From: Gracilibacillus salinarum
Lineage (GTDB): Bacteria > Bacillota > Bacilli > Bacillales > Amphibacillaceae
Assembly: GCF_022919575.1 (NCBI RefSeq)
Contig: NZ_CP095071.1
Span: 4,412,001 to 4,476,000, forward strand
Direction: 5' to 3'
Length of the DNA stretch: 64,000 bases
In this document: one piece after another, positions 42,500-50,937 of the stretch
Layout of the letters: each line of letters opens with the position of its first letter
How positions within the stretch are numbered: position 1 is the first letter of the stretch
Notes under the pieces: model-generated
Databases searched by the model: none
Seen by the model: the letters and a program-made list of their open reading frames with translations, nothing else
What the model was told of the DNA's origin: nothing
Position numbers and translations under genes: made by a program

Positions 42500-44221
42500 A
42501 TGCTAACAACTAAAAATGGTCAGTTTTATTTAGATGGGAAGCCGTTTCAAATCTTATCAGGTGGTATTCATTATTTCAGAATTGTTCCGGAACATTGGGA
42601 AGACCGTCTGCAAAAATTAAAGGCAATGGGTCTGAATACAGTGGAAACATATATTCCATGGAACTTTCATGAACCGAAAAAAAGTGAGTTTCATTTTACG
42701 GGACTTGGCGATGTAGAGAAATTTATTGAACTGGCTGATCAGGTTGGTTTATACGTGATTCTAAGGCCATCACCATATATTTGTGCAGAATGGGACATGG
42801 GTGGGTTACCTTCATGGCTGTTAAAAGAAGACAAATTGGTGCTTAGAAGCAGTGAACCAACATATCTGCAGCACGTTACAGACTATTATGATGTATTATT
42901 GCCAAAATTTAAGAAACACCTGTATCAAAACGGTGGGCCAGTGATAGCCATGCAAATTGAAAATGAATATGGTGCATATGGCAATGATTTGGATTATTTG
43001 TCCTATCTTAAAAAATTGTACAAACAGCATGGACTGGATACTTTCTATTTTACATCAGACGGGCCGGAGTTTATTGAACAAGGTTCGCTGCCAGATGTAA
43101 CGACGACACTTAATTTTGGTTCGAAAGTGGAAAGTGCGTTTGCAGCATTAGATAAGTTCAAACCTGGCTCTCCAAAAATGGTAGCAGAATTTTGGATTGG
43201 CTGGTTTGATTACTGGTCCGGTGAGCATCATACGAGAGATGCGCAGGATGCAGCGGATGTTTTTCGTGAATTAATGGAACGAAAAAGCTCCGTGAATTTC
43301 TATATGTTCCATGGCGGAACAAATTTCGGCTTTTATAATGGTGCCAATCATTACGATATTTATTATCCGACCATTACAAGCTATGATTATGACAGTTTGC
43401 TAACAGAAAGTGGTCAGCCAACTGAGAAATACCGTAAAGCAAAAGAAGTATTGGCAGATTATATAGAAGTACCGGAGGATTACGAGAGCAAGATTCAAAC
43501 TAAATCTTTTGGAGAAGTTCAAGTAACAGAATCAGTCAGTATCTTTGATACACTGACTGACATTAGCCGAAAAGTACAACATATTACACCATTATCGATG
43601 GAGCAGATCGATCAATCTTACGGTTATACACTTTACAAAACAACAGTAAACAGACAAGGTGACTTAAAGTTTCATATCGATGCCATTCACGACCGTGGTT
43701 TTGTCTATATTAATGGCGAGTACGTGGATACCGTATATAAAAATGATAAAGATACGGAGCGAACCCTGCATTTCCCGAAACAAGAGAATGTGTTGGAGAT
43801 TTTAGTGGAAAACATGGGGCACGCAAACTATGGAGAACACTTAAGTGATCAAAAAGGACTAGTGAAAAACATTTGGCTAGGCGAGCAATATTGGTTTAAT
43901 TGGGACATGTATGCTATTGAGTTAGATACACTGCCTGAAAATTATAGCGGATCAGAAAGTCGCTACCCTAAATTTTTCAAAGGTCAATTTACCATATCTG
44001 AGACAGCGGATACCTACGTTGACCTGGAAGGATTTACGAAAGGTAATGTCATTATCAACGGATTTAACTTGGGGAGATATTGGGTAACAGCAGGACCACA
44101 GCGCAGATTGTATGTACCAGGTCCATTGTTAAACGAAGGAGAAAACGAAATCGTCATTTTGGAATTGGAAGCTGCATCCAAAGATTATATCCAACTAGTG
44201 GATGAGCCAAAATTGTCTTAA
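42500..44221 (+). CDS. GH35 beta-galactosidase
   Basis: This is a 573-residue retaining beta-galactosidase. The family signature GGIHYFRIVPEHWEDRLQKLKAMGLNTVETYIPWNFHEP lies at residues 21-59. The acid/base Glu156 is in MQIENEYGAYG and the nucleophile Glu230 in MVAEFWIGWFDYW. C-terminal beta-sandwiches end in GFNLGRYWVTAGPQRRLYVPG, typical of the short bacterial GH35 type that prefers beta-1,3/1,6-galactosides. ATG 42500 follows AGGGGGAG; the TTG at 42476 is not used. There is no signal peptide, so it cleaves imported galacto-oligosaccharides. It is monocistronic, with a terminator at 44252. Confidence 0.95.
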   Translation: MLTTKNGQFYLDGKPFQILSGGIHYFRIVPEHWEDRLQKLKAMGLNTVETYIPWNFHEPKKSEFHFTGLGDVEKFIELADQVGLYVILRPSPYICAEWDMGGLPSWLLKEDKLVLRSSEPTYLQHVTDYYDVLLPKFKKHLYQNGGPVIAMQIENEYGAYGNDLDYLSYLKKLYKQHGLDTFYFTSDGPEFIEQGSLPDVTTTLNFGSKVESAFAALDKFKPGSPKMVAEFWIGWFDYWSGEHHTRDAQDAADVFRELMERKSSVNFYMFHGGTNFGFYNGANHYDIYYPTITSYDYDSLLTESGQPTEKYRKAKEVLADYIEVPEDYESKIQTKSFGEVQVTESVSIFDTLTDISRKVQHITPLSMEQIDQSYGYTLYKTTVNRQGDLKFHIDAIHDRGFVYINGEYVDTVYKNDKDTERTLHFPKQENVLEILVENMGHANYGEHLSDQKGLVKNIWLGEQYWFNWDMYAIELDTLPENYSGSESRYPKFFKGQFTISETADTYVDLEGFTKGNVIINGFNLGRYWVTAGPQRRLYVPGPLLNEGENEIVILELEAASKDYIQLVDEPKLS

Positions 44222-44251
44222 AAATTAATAAAGCCATCTTATTACACTGTG

Positions 44252-44295
44252 TTCAAGAAGTTGTTTATGGACCAACTTCTTGAACATTTCTTTAA
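44252..44295 (+). terminator. Terminator after GH35
   Basis: GTTCAAGAAGTTG and CAACTTCTTGAAC form a perfect 13-pair stem followed by ATTTCTTT. Confidence 0.85.
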
Positions 44296-44379
44296 AGGAG
44301 GTGTTAACTTTCTTTTAACAACTTTTTGATGTTTGTCGCTTAGCCAGATTAATAATCAGAATTAGAAAGGATGGATAAT

Positions 44380-47300
44380 ATGAAACGGTATGTTCGTACA
44401 TTCAGTGTTGTTACAATCATTTTTATTTTGATGGGTATATTCAGTCCCGTTTCAACCCTTGCAAAAGAATCTGCACAAAAACAACAAAATACGGTTGATA
44501 CTACTATCAAATTGGACCCTAGTTATCAACACGATGCATTTGATGGATGGGGGACAGCATTAGTATGGTTTGCGAATGTGACGGGTGGATGGCCGGATCA
44601 AATTCGTAATAAATTAGCTGACGCGCTATTTGATGAAAGCGGTTTAAATTTAAATATTGCCAGATATAATATCGGAGGAGAAGATTCACCTGAAACAGAG
44701 GAATATATGAGGCCAGGTGGTGCTGTTCCTGGATATTGGAATCGTCCCGCTGAATATGATCCACCAGAAAATGCTGGTGAGGACTGGCAGGAACAAGAAG
44801 ATTGGTGGGATCCGGAAAACCCTAATCACTGGGATTGGAATAAAGATAGTAATCAACAATGGTGGCTTGAAGCAGCGCAAGAGCGCGGTGCTGATACATT
44901 TGAAGCCTTCTCCAACTCCGCTCCGTATTTTATGACAAAAAGTGGTTATACCTCAGGAAATGAAAATTCATCAGAAGACAACCTCCAAGAAGACCAATAT
45001 CAAAATTTTGCAACGTATTTAACTAAAGTGGTGAAGTACTTTGCAGAAGAAAAAAATATTCAGTTTCAGACATTGTCACCTGTTAATGAGCCTAATACGG
45101 ACTACTGGGGTGCTGGAAACAGACAGGAAGGCTCACATTGGGACCCAGCATCACAGGCCAAGATCATCAATGAAGTGAGTAAACAGCTTGAACCTTTAAA
45201 TCTTAATACACAGGTAGCTGCCATGGATGAAACAAACCCACAGAAATTTCGTCAAAACTGGGATCAATACGACCAGACAACGAGAAATAATATTGATCAA
45301 CTTAATGTACATACGTATTGGCCTGCTGAAAGAAATGCAGCGAGAGATGTCGCAAAGAGTGCAGACAAACGCTTGTGGATGTCAGAGGTGGATCTGGGAC
45401 CAAGTGGTATTCCTCAGGACTTCGACAACATAGAACCAGGCTTAGCATTGTCGGAAAGGATTACATCAGATATTACCAACTTGGAGTCAAAAGCCTGGGT
45501 ACTTTGGCAAGCCATTGAAGACCAAGAAAATATGAACGCCGAAAACGAAAATATGAATTGGGGTCTCATCCACGCAGATTTCACTCCGGATAATTTTGAC
45601 ACACTTGAATGGCATAAAAATAAAAAATATTACACAATGGCAAACTATACAAAATTCATTCGTCCTGGTGATCATGTGATTAATAATGATAATGAAAATA
45701 CCCTTGCTTCTATTAATGCTTCTAAAAAACAAGCTGTGGTGGTATATACGAATACATCCGATACGGAAAAGAATATTGATATTGATTTATCAGGATTTAA
45801 ACAAGTGGATCCATCAGCGACTGCTACGCCACATGTTACTTCAGCCTCAGCAAATCTGCAACAAGGGGAAGAAATTGAGATAGAAGACGAGAAATTAACG
45901 ACAAGAGTTGAACCAAAATCTGTTACCACTTTTGTGATCAATGGTGTAGCAGGTGTGGATCAAGCTGAAAATTATATTAAACCTGAACAATCATACCATA
46001 TAGAAAATGTGAACAGTGAAAAAGTTTTAGATCTGAGTGATAGTTCAGTAGTTCAATTTTCAAAAGATCGTGACAGAACAACCCAACAATGGCAATTACA
46101 AAAAGTTACAGATGGATATACCTCTAAGGAGCTATATCGAATAAAGAATCTTGCCGGTGACCAGGTCTTAACCCATAATGATGGAACTGTAACATTAGCT
46201 CCATTTCAGAACTTAGATGCACAGAAATGGATGCTATCGACTTCAGGAAACGATATTTATACCTTTATTAACAAAGAGAGTGGCACCCTTTTAGAGGTAG
46301 GTGATCAGTCGACGAATGAAGGTGCTTCTGTAGGGGTGTGGAAAGCAACTTCTGGCGCTAATCAACAGTGGACAATCACAGAATCAGGTATTGAAAAAGT
46401 AGAGGATGTTAAAGTGTGGACATCAGTTGGAACAGAACCTGCACTTCCAGAAACCGTTCATGTGTATTACAGTGATGAAACAGAAGATGATGTCTCTGTC
46501 AATTGGGAGTCAATCGATGATTACCAATATCAATCAGAAAGAATGTTTAAAGTAGAGGGAGAAATTTCAAACTCTGCAAACATAGCAACTGCAACAGTTT
46601 ATGTTAGTGATATAAAGGAATTAGAAGTGTTAAAACAAAAAACAGTGAAAGGAAATGCGCCGAATTTACCAGATACAGTAACGGCAACCCTAACAAATGG
46701 CGAGAAAGTGGATGTAGCGGTTAATTGGAATGAAGTTGATTCTGATGTTTATGCTGAATTCGGGAAATTCACCGTAAAAGGTGTTATTGAAGGATCAAAC
46801 ATGCAAGCAATTGCCTATATACAAGTGGTAAAAGGTGGCCTCGAAAATGTGGCATTAAATGAAAGTGACCAGCCTTTTCCAAAAGCTTCAGCCTCGTTTA
46901 CTGGACAATGGGATGATGTTAATCAGTTAAATGATGGTGATTACTCTGATGCACGATGGACAAATTGGGACCCAAACGAATGGCGAGAAAAGGATTGGGT
47001 TGAAATAGATTTTGGAAATGAGAAATTACTATCCCATGTTACCTTATCTTTTTATGATGATGAAGGCGGTACAAGACCTCCAGAATCGTTATATTTGGAA
47101 TATTGGAATGGAAATGAATGGACGAAAATAGATGGGTCAGATCTCAATGTGGAAGCAGAAAATGATATAACTATTGACTTTGAAGAAATCACTACTTCTA
47201 AGATAAGAGCACAGTTAACGGCCATGGCTGATACATGTATTGCGATTAGGGAAATGGAAGTGTACGGAACAGGGGATATCCCAGTTGTTGGTGATCAGAC

Positions 47301-48198
47301 CACCTTAGATAATATATGGGTAAATGAGCAACCACTTGAAAACTTTGAATCTACTAATTACAACTATGAAATGGAATTAGAACAAGGTGAAGAAATGCCT
47401 GTTATTGAGGTAGAAACGAGTGATTTGTTAGCCACTTATGAAACGGTATTGCCAGAGTCAGTACCCGGGGAGGCAAAAATAATAGTAACAGCAGAGAATG
47501 GAGAAGACACTGCAACATATACAATCGATATAACTGAAAAGGAACCTGAACCAACGAATCCAGAAGATGATTCAGAAGAGGGAGACGGTGATGACTCTAC
47601 TGACGATTCTGATCAGGAAAAGACTGTAAATTACGAAATAAATCTAAGTGAAAAAGAGAATTTGATTTATACAGAAGTTGAAGCAGGTCAAACATATAAA
47701 ATACAAGGCTCAAAGTCGAGAATAAAAATGCCATCCGATCTACCAGCAGGAACGAAACTAGCGATTTATGAAAAAGATATCATGGAAACCAATCACGCTG
47801 GATTGCAAAAATCTGGGGATGGTTACACGTTTGCTTTTAAATATCCTGAAGGAGCCGAATCGCCAGACAAAAATTTTCAGTTAACCCTTGAATATGATGA
47901 AAAAGTTGAAGGGGATAAAGACATTTATTATTACAATAAAGAAAGCGATCAATGGAAAGCACAAGCTGCAGAGGCTGATAAATCAGAACAAACATTGACC
48001 GTTATGGTTTCTCACTTTTCTAGTTATGCGGTATTGGTAAAGACATCAGTGGAAGAAAACATGGATAATGAAGAAAATGCGAGTAACAATAACTTACCAA
48101 ATACGGCGACTAACCAATTTAATTTATTATTTGCTGGTTTATGTTTGCTCGTTATAGGGATCTTTGCCTGGAGAGACAGACGAAGTCGAATGAAATAA
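44380..48198 (+). CDS. Surface-anchored GH30 endo-beta-1,6-galactanase-like protein
   Basis: This protein has 1,272 residues. Order: signal peptide (1-28); GH30 catalytic domain (about 41-522) with acid/base Glu237 in SPVNEPNT and nucleophile Glu336 in LWMSEVDLG; ricin-B-like lectin domain (535-670); two Big-type repeats (675-818); an F5/8-type C discoidin-like CBM (822-963); a cadherin-like repeat (975-1055); an acidic linker; the terminal module shared with the GH59 protein (about 1084-1222); LPNTA (1239-1243), hydrophobic helix and basic tail. FDGWGTALVWFANVTGGWP is characteristic of GH30 subfamily 5 endo-beta-1,6-galactanases. AAAGGATGG before ATG 44380 sets the start; ATG 44371 is an alternative. 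It would open beta-1,6-galactan side chains of arabinogalactan at the cell wall. Confidence 0.92.
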   Translation: MKRYVRTFSVVTIIFILMGIFSPVSTLAKESAQKQQNTVDTTIKLDPSYQHDAFDGWGTALVWFANVTGGWPDQIRNKLADALFDESGLNLNIARYNIGGEDSPETEEYMRPGGAVPGYWNRPAEYDPPENAGEDWQEQEDWWDPENPNHWDWNKDSNQQWWLEAAQERGADTFEAFSNSAPYFMTKSGYTSGNENSSEDNLQEDQYQNFATYLTKVVKYFAEEKNIQFQTLSPVNEPNTDYWGAGNRQEGSHWDPASQAKIINEVSKQLEPLNLNTQVAAMDETNPQKFRQNWDQYDQTTRNNIDQLNVHTYWPAERNAARDVAKSADKRLWMSEVDLGPSGIPQDFDNIEPGLALSERITSDITNLESKAWVLWQAIEDQENMNAENENMNWGLIHADFTPDNFDTLEWHKNKKYYTMANYTKFIRPGDHVINNDNENTLASINASKKQAVVVYTNTSDTEKNIDIDLSGFKQVDPSATATPHVTSASANLQQGEEIEIEDEKLTTRVEPKSVTTFVINGVAGVDQAENYIKPEQSYHIENVNSEKVLDLSDSSVVQFSKDRDRTTQQWQLQKVTDGYTSKELYRIKNLAGDQVLTHNDGTVTLAPFQNLDAQKWMLSTSGNDIYTFINKESGTLLEVGDQSTNEGASVGVWKATSGANQQWTITESGIEKVEDVKVWTSVGTEPALPETVHVYYSDETEDDVSVNWESIDDYQYQSERMFKVEGEISNSANIATATVYVSDIKELEVLKQKTVKGNAPNLPDTVTATLTNGEKVDVAVNWNEVDSDVYAEFGKFTVKGVIEGSNMQAIAYIQVVKGGLENVALNESDQPFPKASASFTGQWDDVNQLNDGDYSDARWTNWDPNEWREKDWVEIDFGNEKLLSHVTLSFYDDEGGTRPPESLYLEYWNGNEWTKIDGSDLNVEAENDITIDFEEITTSKIRAQLTAMADTCIAIREMEVYGTGDIPVVGDQTTLDNIWVNEQPLENFESTNYNYEMELEQGEEMPVIEVETSDLLATYETVLPESVPGEAKIIVTAENGEDTATYTIDITEKEPEPTNPEDDSEEGDGDDSTDDSDQEKTVNYEINLSEKENLIYTEVEAGQTYKIQGSKSRIKMPSDLPAGTKLAIYEKDIMETNHAGLQKSGDGYTFAFKYPEGAESPDKNFQLTLEYDEKVEGDKDIYYYNKESDQWKAQAAEADKSEQTLTVMVSHFSSYAVLVKTSVEENMDNEENASNNNLPNTATNQFNLLFAGLCLLVIGIFAWRDRRSRMK

Positions 48199-48221
48199 AG
48201 GTTATTTCGCAGTAAAGAAAG

Positions 48222-48261
48222 ATGAAGCTAGCTGAGTCATTATTCAGCTAGCTTCATTTTC
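48222..48261 (+). terminator. Terminator after the GH30 gene
   Basis: ATGAAGCTAGCTGA and TCAGCTAGCTTCAT form a perfect 14-pair stem followed by TTTTC. Confidence 0.92.
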
Positions 48262-48320
48262 ATCTACAATGATGTCAAATTTCTATCGATAAAAGTAAAA
48301 ATAGTGCTATTTTTCATTAA

Positions 48321-48336
48321 ATGAAAGCGTTTATAA
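48321..48336 (+). promoter_or_regulatory. cre site upstream of the second importer operon
   Basis: ATGAAAGCGTTTATAA fits 15 of 16 positions of the CcpA consensus. It lies 28 bases before the yesL start, where CcpA would repress the operon on good carbon sources. Confidence 0.7.
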
Positions 48337-48363
48337 TTTTGAGTAAGGAAAGGGGGAAGCCAT

Positions 48364-49032
48364 ATGCAGTTTGATACATCTGGAGGAATATTCAAAATTT
48401 GTGAGTGGCTCTATCGCCTGGCGTTACTTCAAATGATCGCCATCATCTTTACATTGGCTGGAGGGATTATTTTTGGGATTTTCCCAGCAATTACAGCAAT
48501 GTTCGCGTTAACTGGTAAATGGCTGGCGCAAGAGGATTTTGCAATCACAAAAGCATTCTGGAAAGCGTATAAGCAGCATTTTGTGAAAAGTAATCTAGTT
48601 GGACTGGCTGTGTTACTAACAGGAACAGCCTTATATATCGATTTTGCTTTAGTGCAAAATTTTTCAGGTATCCTTTATTACCTTATTCTTAGCAGCAGTG
48701 CGACCGTTCTTGTCTTGGCTTCAATCGTCTTGCTCTATGTGTTTGGTCTCATGATTACCTTTCCAGACAGTAAGCTTATTGGCCTTATCAAAAGAGCGAT
48801 CCAGATTAGTACGCTGTTCCCATTACAAACGGTTTGGATGGGGTTATCTTTAATCAGTTTTCTATTTATTTGCTGGGTGATACCAGGGATTGGTTTTCTA
48901 TTTATGGGCAGCGGCTTAGCTTGTATAGCTATGTACTTTAGTCGATTTGCTTTAACCAGAATTCAATCGATACAAATTCCAACAGCACGTACGTCTATTT
49001 TGAAAGAGAGAGGTGTTATCCATGGCGAGTAA
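48364..49032 (+). CDS. YesL-like DUF624 membrane protein, second copy
   Basis: This is a 222-residue membrane protein with about five hydrophobic helices. GIFKICEWLYRLALLQMIAIIFTLAGGIIFGIFPAITAMFAL is the DUF624 N-terminal signature. Further helices lie near 80-98, 103-135, 155-175 and 180-200. Its role is not established, but YesL heads the yes importer operons of Bacillus and here likewise precedes two permeases. The gene end overlaps the next start by 11 bases, so they are translationally coupled. AAGGAAAGGGGG precedes ATG 48364. It belongs to a different branch from the copy at 17632, judged by low visible identity. Confidence 0.87.
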   Translation: MQFDTSGGIFKICEWLYRLALLQMIAIIFTLAGGIIFGIFPAITAMFALTGKWLAQEDFAITKAFWKAYKQHFVKSNLVGLAVLLTGTALYIDFALVQNFSGILYYLILSSSATVLVLASIVLLYVFGLMITFPDSKLIGLIKRAIQISTLFPLQTVWMGLSLISFLFICWVIPGIGFLFMGSGLACIAMYFSRFALTRIQSIQIPTARTSILKERGVIHGE

Positions 49033-49972
49033 ACAAGCAGCATCCGTTGAGGAGTGGCAACAGCATGATACTTCCAAGAATACGAAAAAATCAAGAATCG
49101 AAAAAAATGAAAGCCTGGCAGGGCTGCTATTTATTTCACCGATGTTTATCGGTATCTCCGTTATCGTTCTGTTTCCGATTGTAGCAACTTTTATTCTAGC
49201 GTTTGCCGACTGGAAATTTGTCACAGGGATTGATCAGTTACAATGGGTAGGTTTTGATAACTTCCGTGCACTGCTAGACGATGAGAAGTTTATTAAATCG
49301 ATCATAAACAATGCCGTTTTTATTCTGACTGTGCCGATTACAATGATCATTGCCTTATTATTAGCGGTGATTATTGATAAAAATGTTTACTTAAAAAGTT
49401 ATTTTAAAGTAGCTTTCTTTATGCCGTATATTTCTAGTGTGGTGGCGATCGCAGTGGTATGGCAAGTGCTTTTTCATCCTTCACAGGGTCCGATTAATCA
49501 GGTGCTAATGTCATTGGGAATTGATAATCCGCCGACCTGGATTTCAGACCCTAATTTTGCACTAATTTCATTAATGACAATTCATATTTGGATTTCTATC
49601 GGTTTTAGTCTGATCGTCTATATTGCCGGATTGCAATCGATACCGAAAGAGCTCTATGAAGCGGCTGATATCGATGGTGCTAACAGCTGGTATAAGTTTA
49701 AAAGCATTACGTTTCCGATGATTTCACCGACATCTTTTTTTCTGTTAATTACCGGGATTATTGCATCGTTTAAAGTGTTTGATTTAATTGCTGTACTGAC
49801 ACAAGGTGGGCCGCTTAATTCTACGACCATGCTTGTCTGGCATCTATACGAAAGAGCATTTCTGGAACTGGATGTCGGTTATGCGTCAGCTATTGCTGTA
49901 GTCTTATTCCTATTTGTCTTTCTGATTACGATCATTCAATGGATCGGACAGAAAAAATGGGTCAATTATTAA
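49022..49972 (+). CDS. Sugar ABC transporter permease (MalF/LplB type), galactan locus
   Basis: This is a 316-residue permease with six predicted helices; the first is LLFISPMFIGISVIVLFPIVATFIL. The EAA-type loop reads ELYEAADIDGANSWYKFKSITFPMI. I place the start at ATG 49022 (MASKQAAS) with GAGAGAGGTG as ribosome site; it overlaps yesL. It forms the importer with the next permease and the lipoprotein at 50938. No ATPase is encoded nearby. The likely cargo is galactan-derived oligosaccharides released by the surface GH59/GH43 and GH30 proteins. Confidence 0.92.
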   Translation: MASKQAASVEEWQQHDTSKNTKKSRIEKNESLAGLLFISPMFIGISVIVLFPIVATFILAFADWKFVTGIDQLQWVGFDNFRALLDDEKFIKSIINNAVFILTVPITMIIALLLAVIIDKNVYLKSYFKVAFFMPYISSVVAIAVVWQVLFHPSQGPINQVLMSLGIDNPPTWISDPNFALISLMTIHIWISIGFSLIVYIAGLQSIPKELYEAADIDGANSWYKFKSITFPMISPTSFFLLITGIIASFKVFDLIAVLTQGGPLNSTTMLVWHLYERAFLELDVGYASAIAVVLFLFVFLITIIQWIGQKKWVNY

Positions 49973-49990
49973 TGGAAAGGTGTGATTGGG

Positions 49991-50830
49991 TTGAAGAAAG
50001 AACGACGCTTTGATGTAAAGAAGCTGGTGAGCACGATTATTTTATTCTTTTGCAGTATTGCCTTTTTACTTCCCTTCATTTGGATGTTATCAACGTCTTT
50101 AAAAATTGAGGCGGATGTATTTAAATATCCGATTGAATGGATTCCTTCCAGATGGAATGGCATTGCGAACTATCAGGAAGTATGGTTTGGTGAACAGCCA
50201 TTTTATTTATATTATTGGAATTCAATCAAGGTAGCTGTGTTAACAACGGTTATTTCAGCAACGGTTTCTGCGTTAGCTGCGTATGGTTTCTCTAAAGTCC
50301 GATTTCCAGCAGGCAGTTGGCTGTTTTTGGTGGTATTAGCCACATACATGGTTCCTCCACAAGCAAGCCTGGTACCACAATTCATTTTATATCGTTATTT
50401 AGGATTGTTTGATACACATATTGGTTTGATTTTATTAGGAAGTTTTAGTGTACTGGGTACGTTTATGCTTCGGCAATTTTTCATAGGGATTCATAATGAT
50501 TTTATTGATGCAGCAAAAATTGATGGAGCCGGCCACTGGCGGATCTTCTGGCGTATTGCCTTGCCAATTGTCAGACCAGCAGTTGCCACCTATGCGATTT
50601 TACGATTTATCTGGACATGGAATGACTATCAAAATCCGCTAATTTTCTTAAGAACGGATGCATTATATACGATTCAACTTGCCATGCAGAAATTTACGAC
50701 ATTGAATGGAAGTTTTTACACATTGATTATGGCAGCAGCTGTATCCGCTATACTGCCATTGCTAATCGTCTTTATACTTGGACAAAAACATGTTATTGAT
50801 GGTATCGCTCTAGGTGGTGTGAAAGGATAG
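49991..50830 (+). CDS. Sugar ABC transporter permease (MalG type), galactan locus
   Basis: This is a permease of about 279 residues. Helix 1 is LVSTIILFFCSIAFLLPFIWMLSTSLK, a typical MalG start, and the coupling loop reads DFIDAAKIDGAGHWRIFWRIALPIVRPA. The C-terminus GQKHVIDGIALGGVKG is also typical. The start codon is uncertain: TTG 49991 has GAAAGG about 10 bases upstream, while GTG 49982 is too close to it. It is co-transcribed with the previous permease. Confidence 0.9.
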   Translation: MKKERRFDVKKLVSTIILFFCSIAFLLPFIWMLSTSLKIEADVFKYPIEWIPSRWNGIANYQEVWFGEQPFYLYYWNSIKVAVLTTVISATVSALAAYGFSKVRFPAGSWLFLVVLATYMVPPQASLVPQFILYRYLGLFDTHIGLILLGSFSVLGTFMLRQFFIGIHNDFIDAAKIDGAGHWRIFWRIALPIVRPAVATYAILRFIWTWNDYQNPLIFLRTDALYTIQLAMQKFTTLNGSFYTLIMAAAVSAILPLLIVFILGQKHVIDGIALGGVKG

Positions 50831-50898
50831 GTAAAAAAAGTGCTGTCAAAGGTAAAAATAGTGATATGTGATCATTTTCCTATATGATAGCATTTAAT

Positions 50899-50914
50899 TT
50901 GTAAGGGTTTACAA
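50899..50914. promoter_or_regulatory. cre-like palindrome with GG centre, before binding-protein gene
   Basis: TTGTAAGGGTTTACAA is palindromic and equals a cre site except for G in place of the central C. The same variant is at 4693. It lies 24 bases before the start of the lipoprotein gene. Confidence 0.4.
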
Positions 50915-50937
50915 AAACAAAACAGGGGGTTTGTTGA

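Noticed and set aside
44296-44350. Leader peptide after AAAGGAGGTG before the GH30 gene
   Set aside because: Only five- or four-codon frames follow (for example GTG TTA ACT TTC TTT TAA); too short to support.
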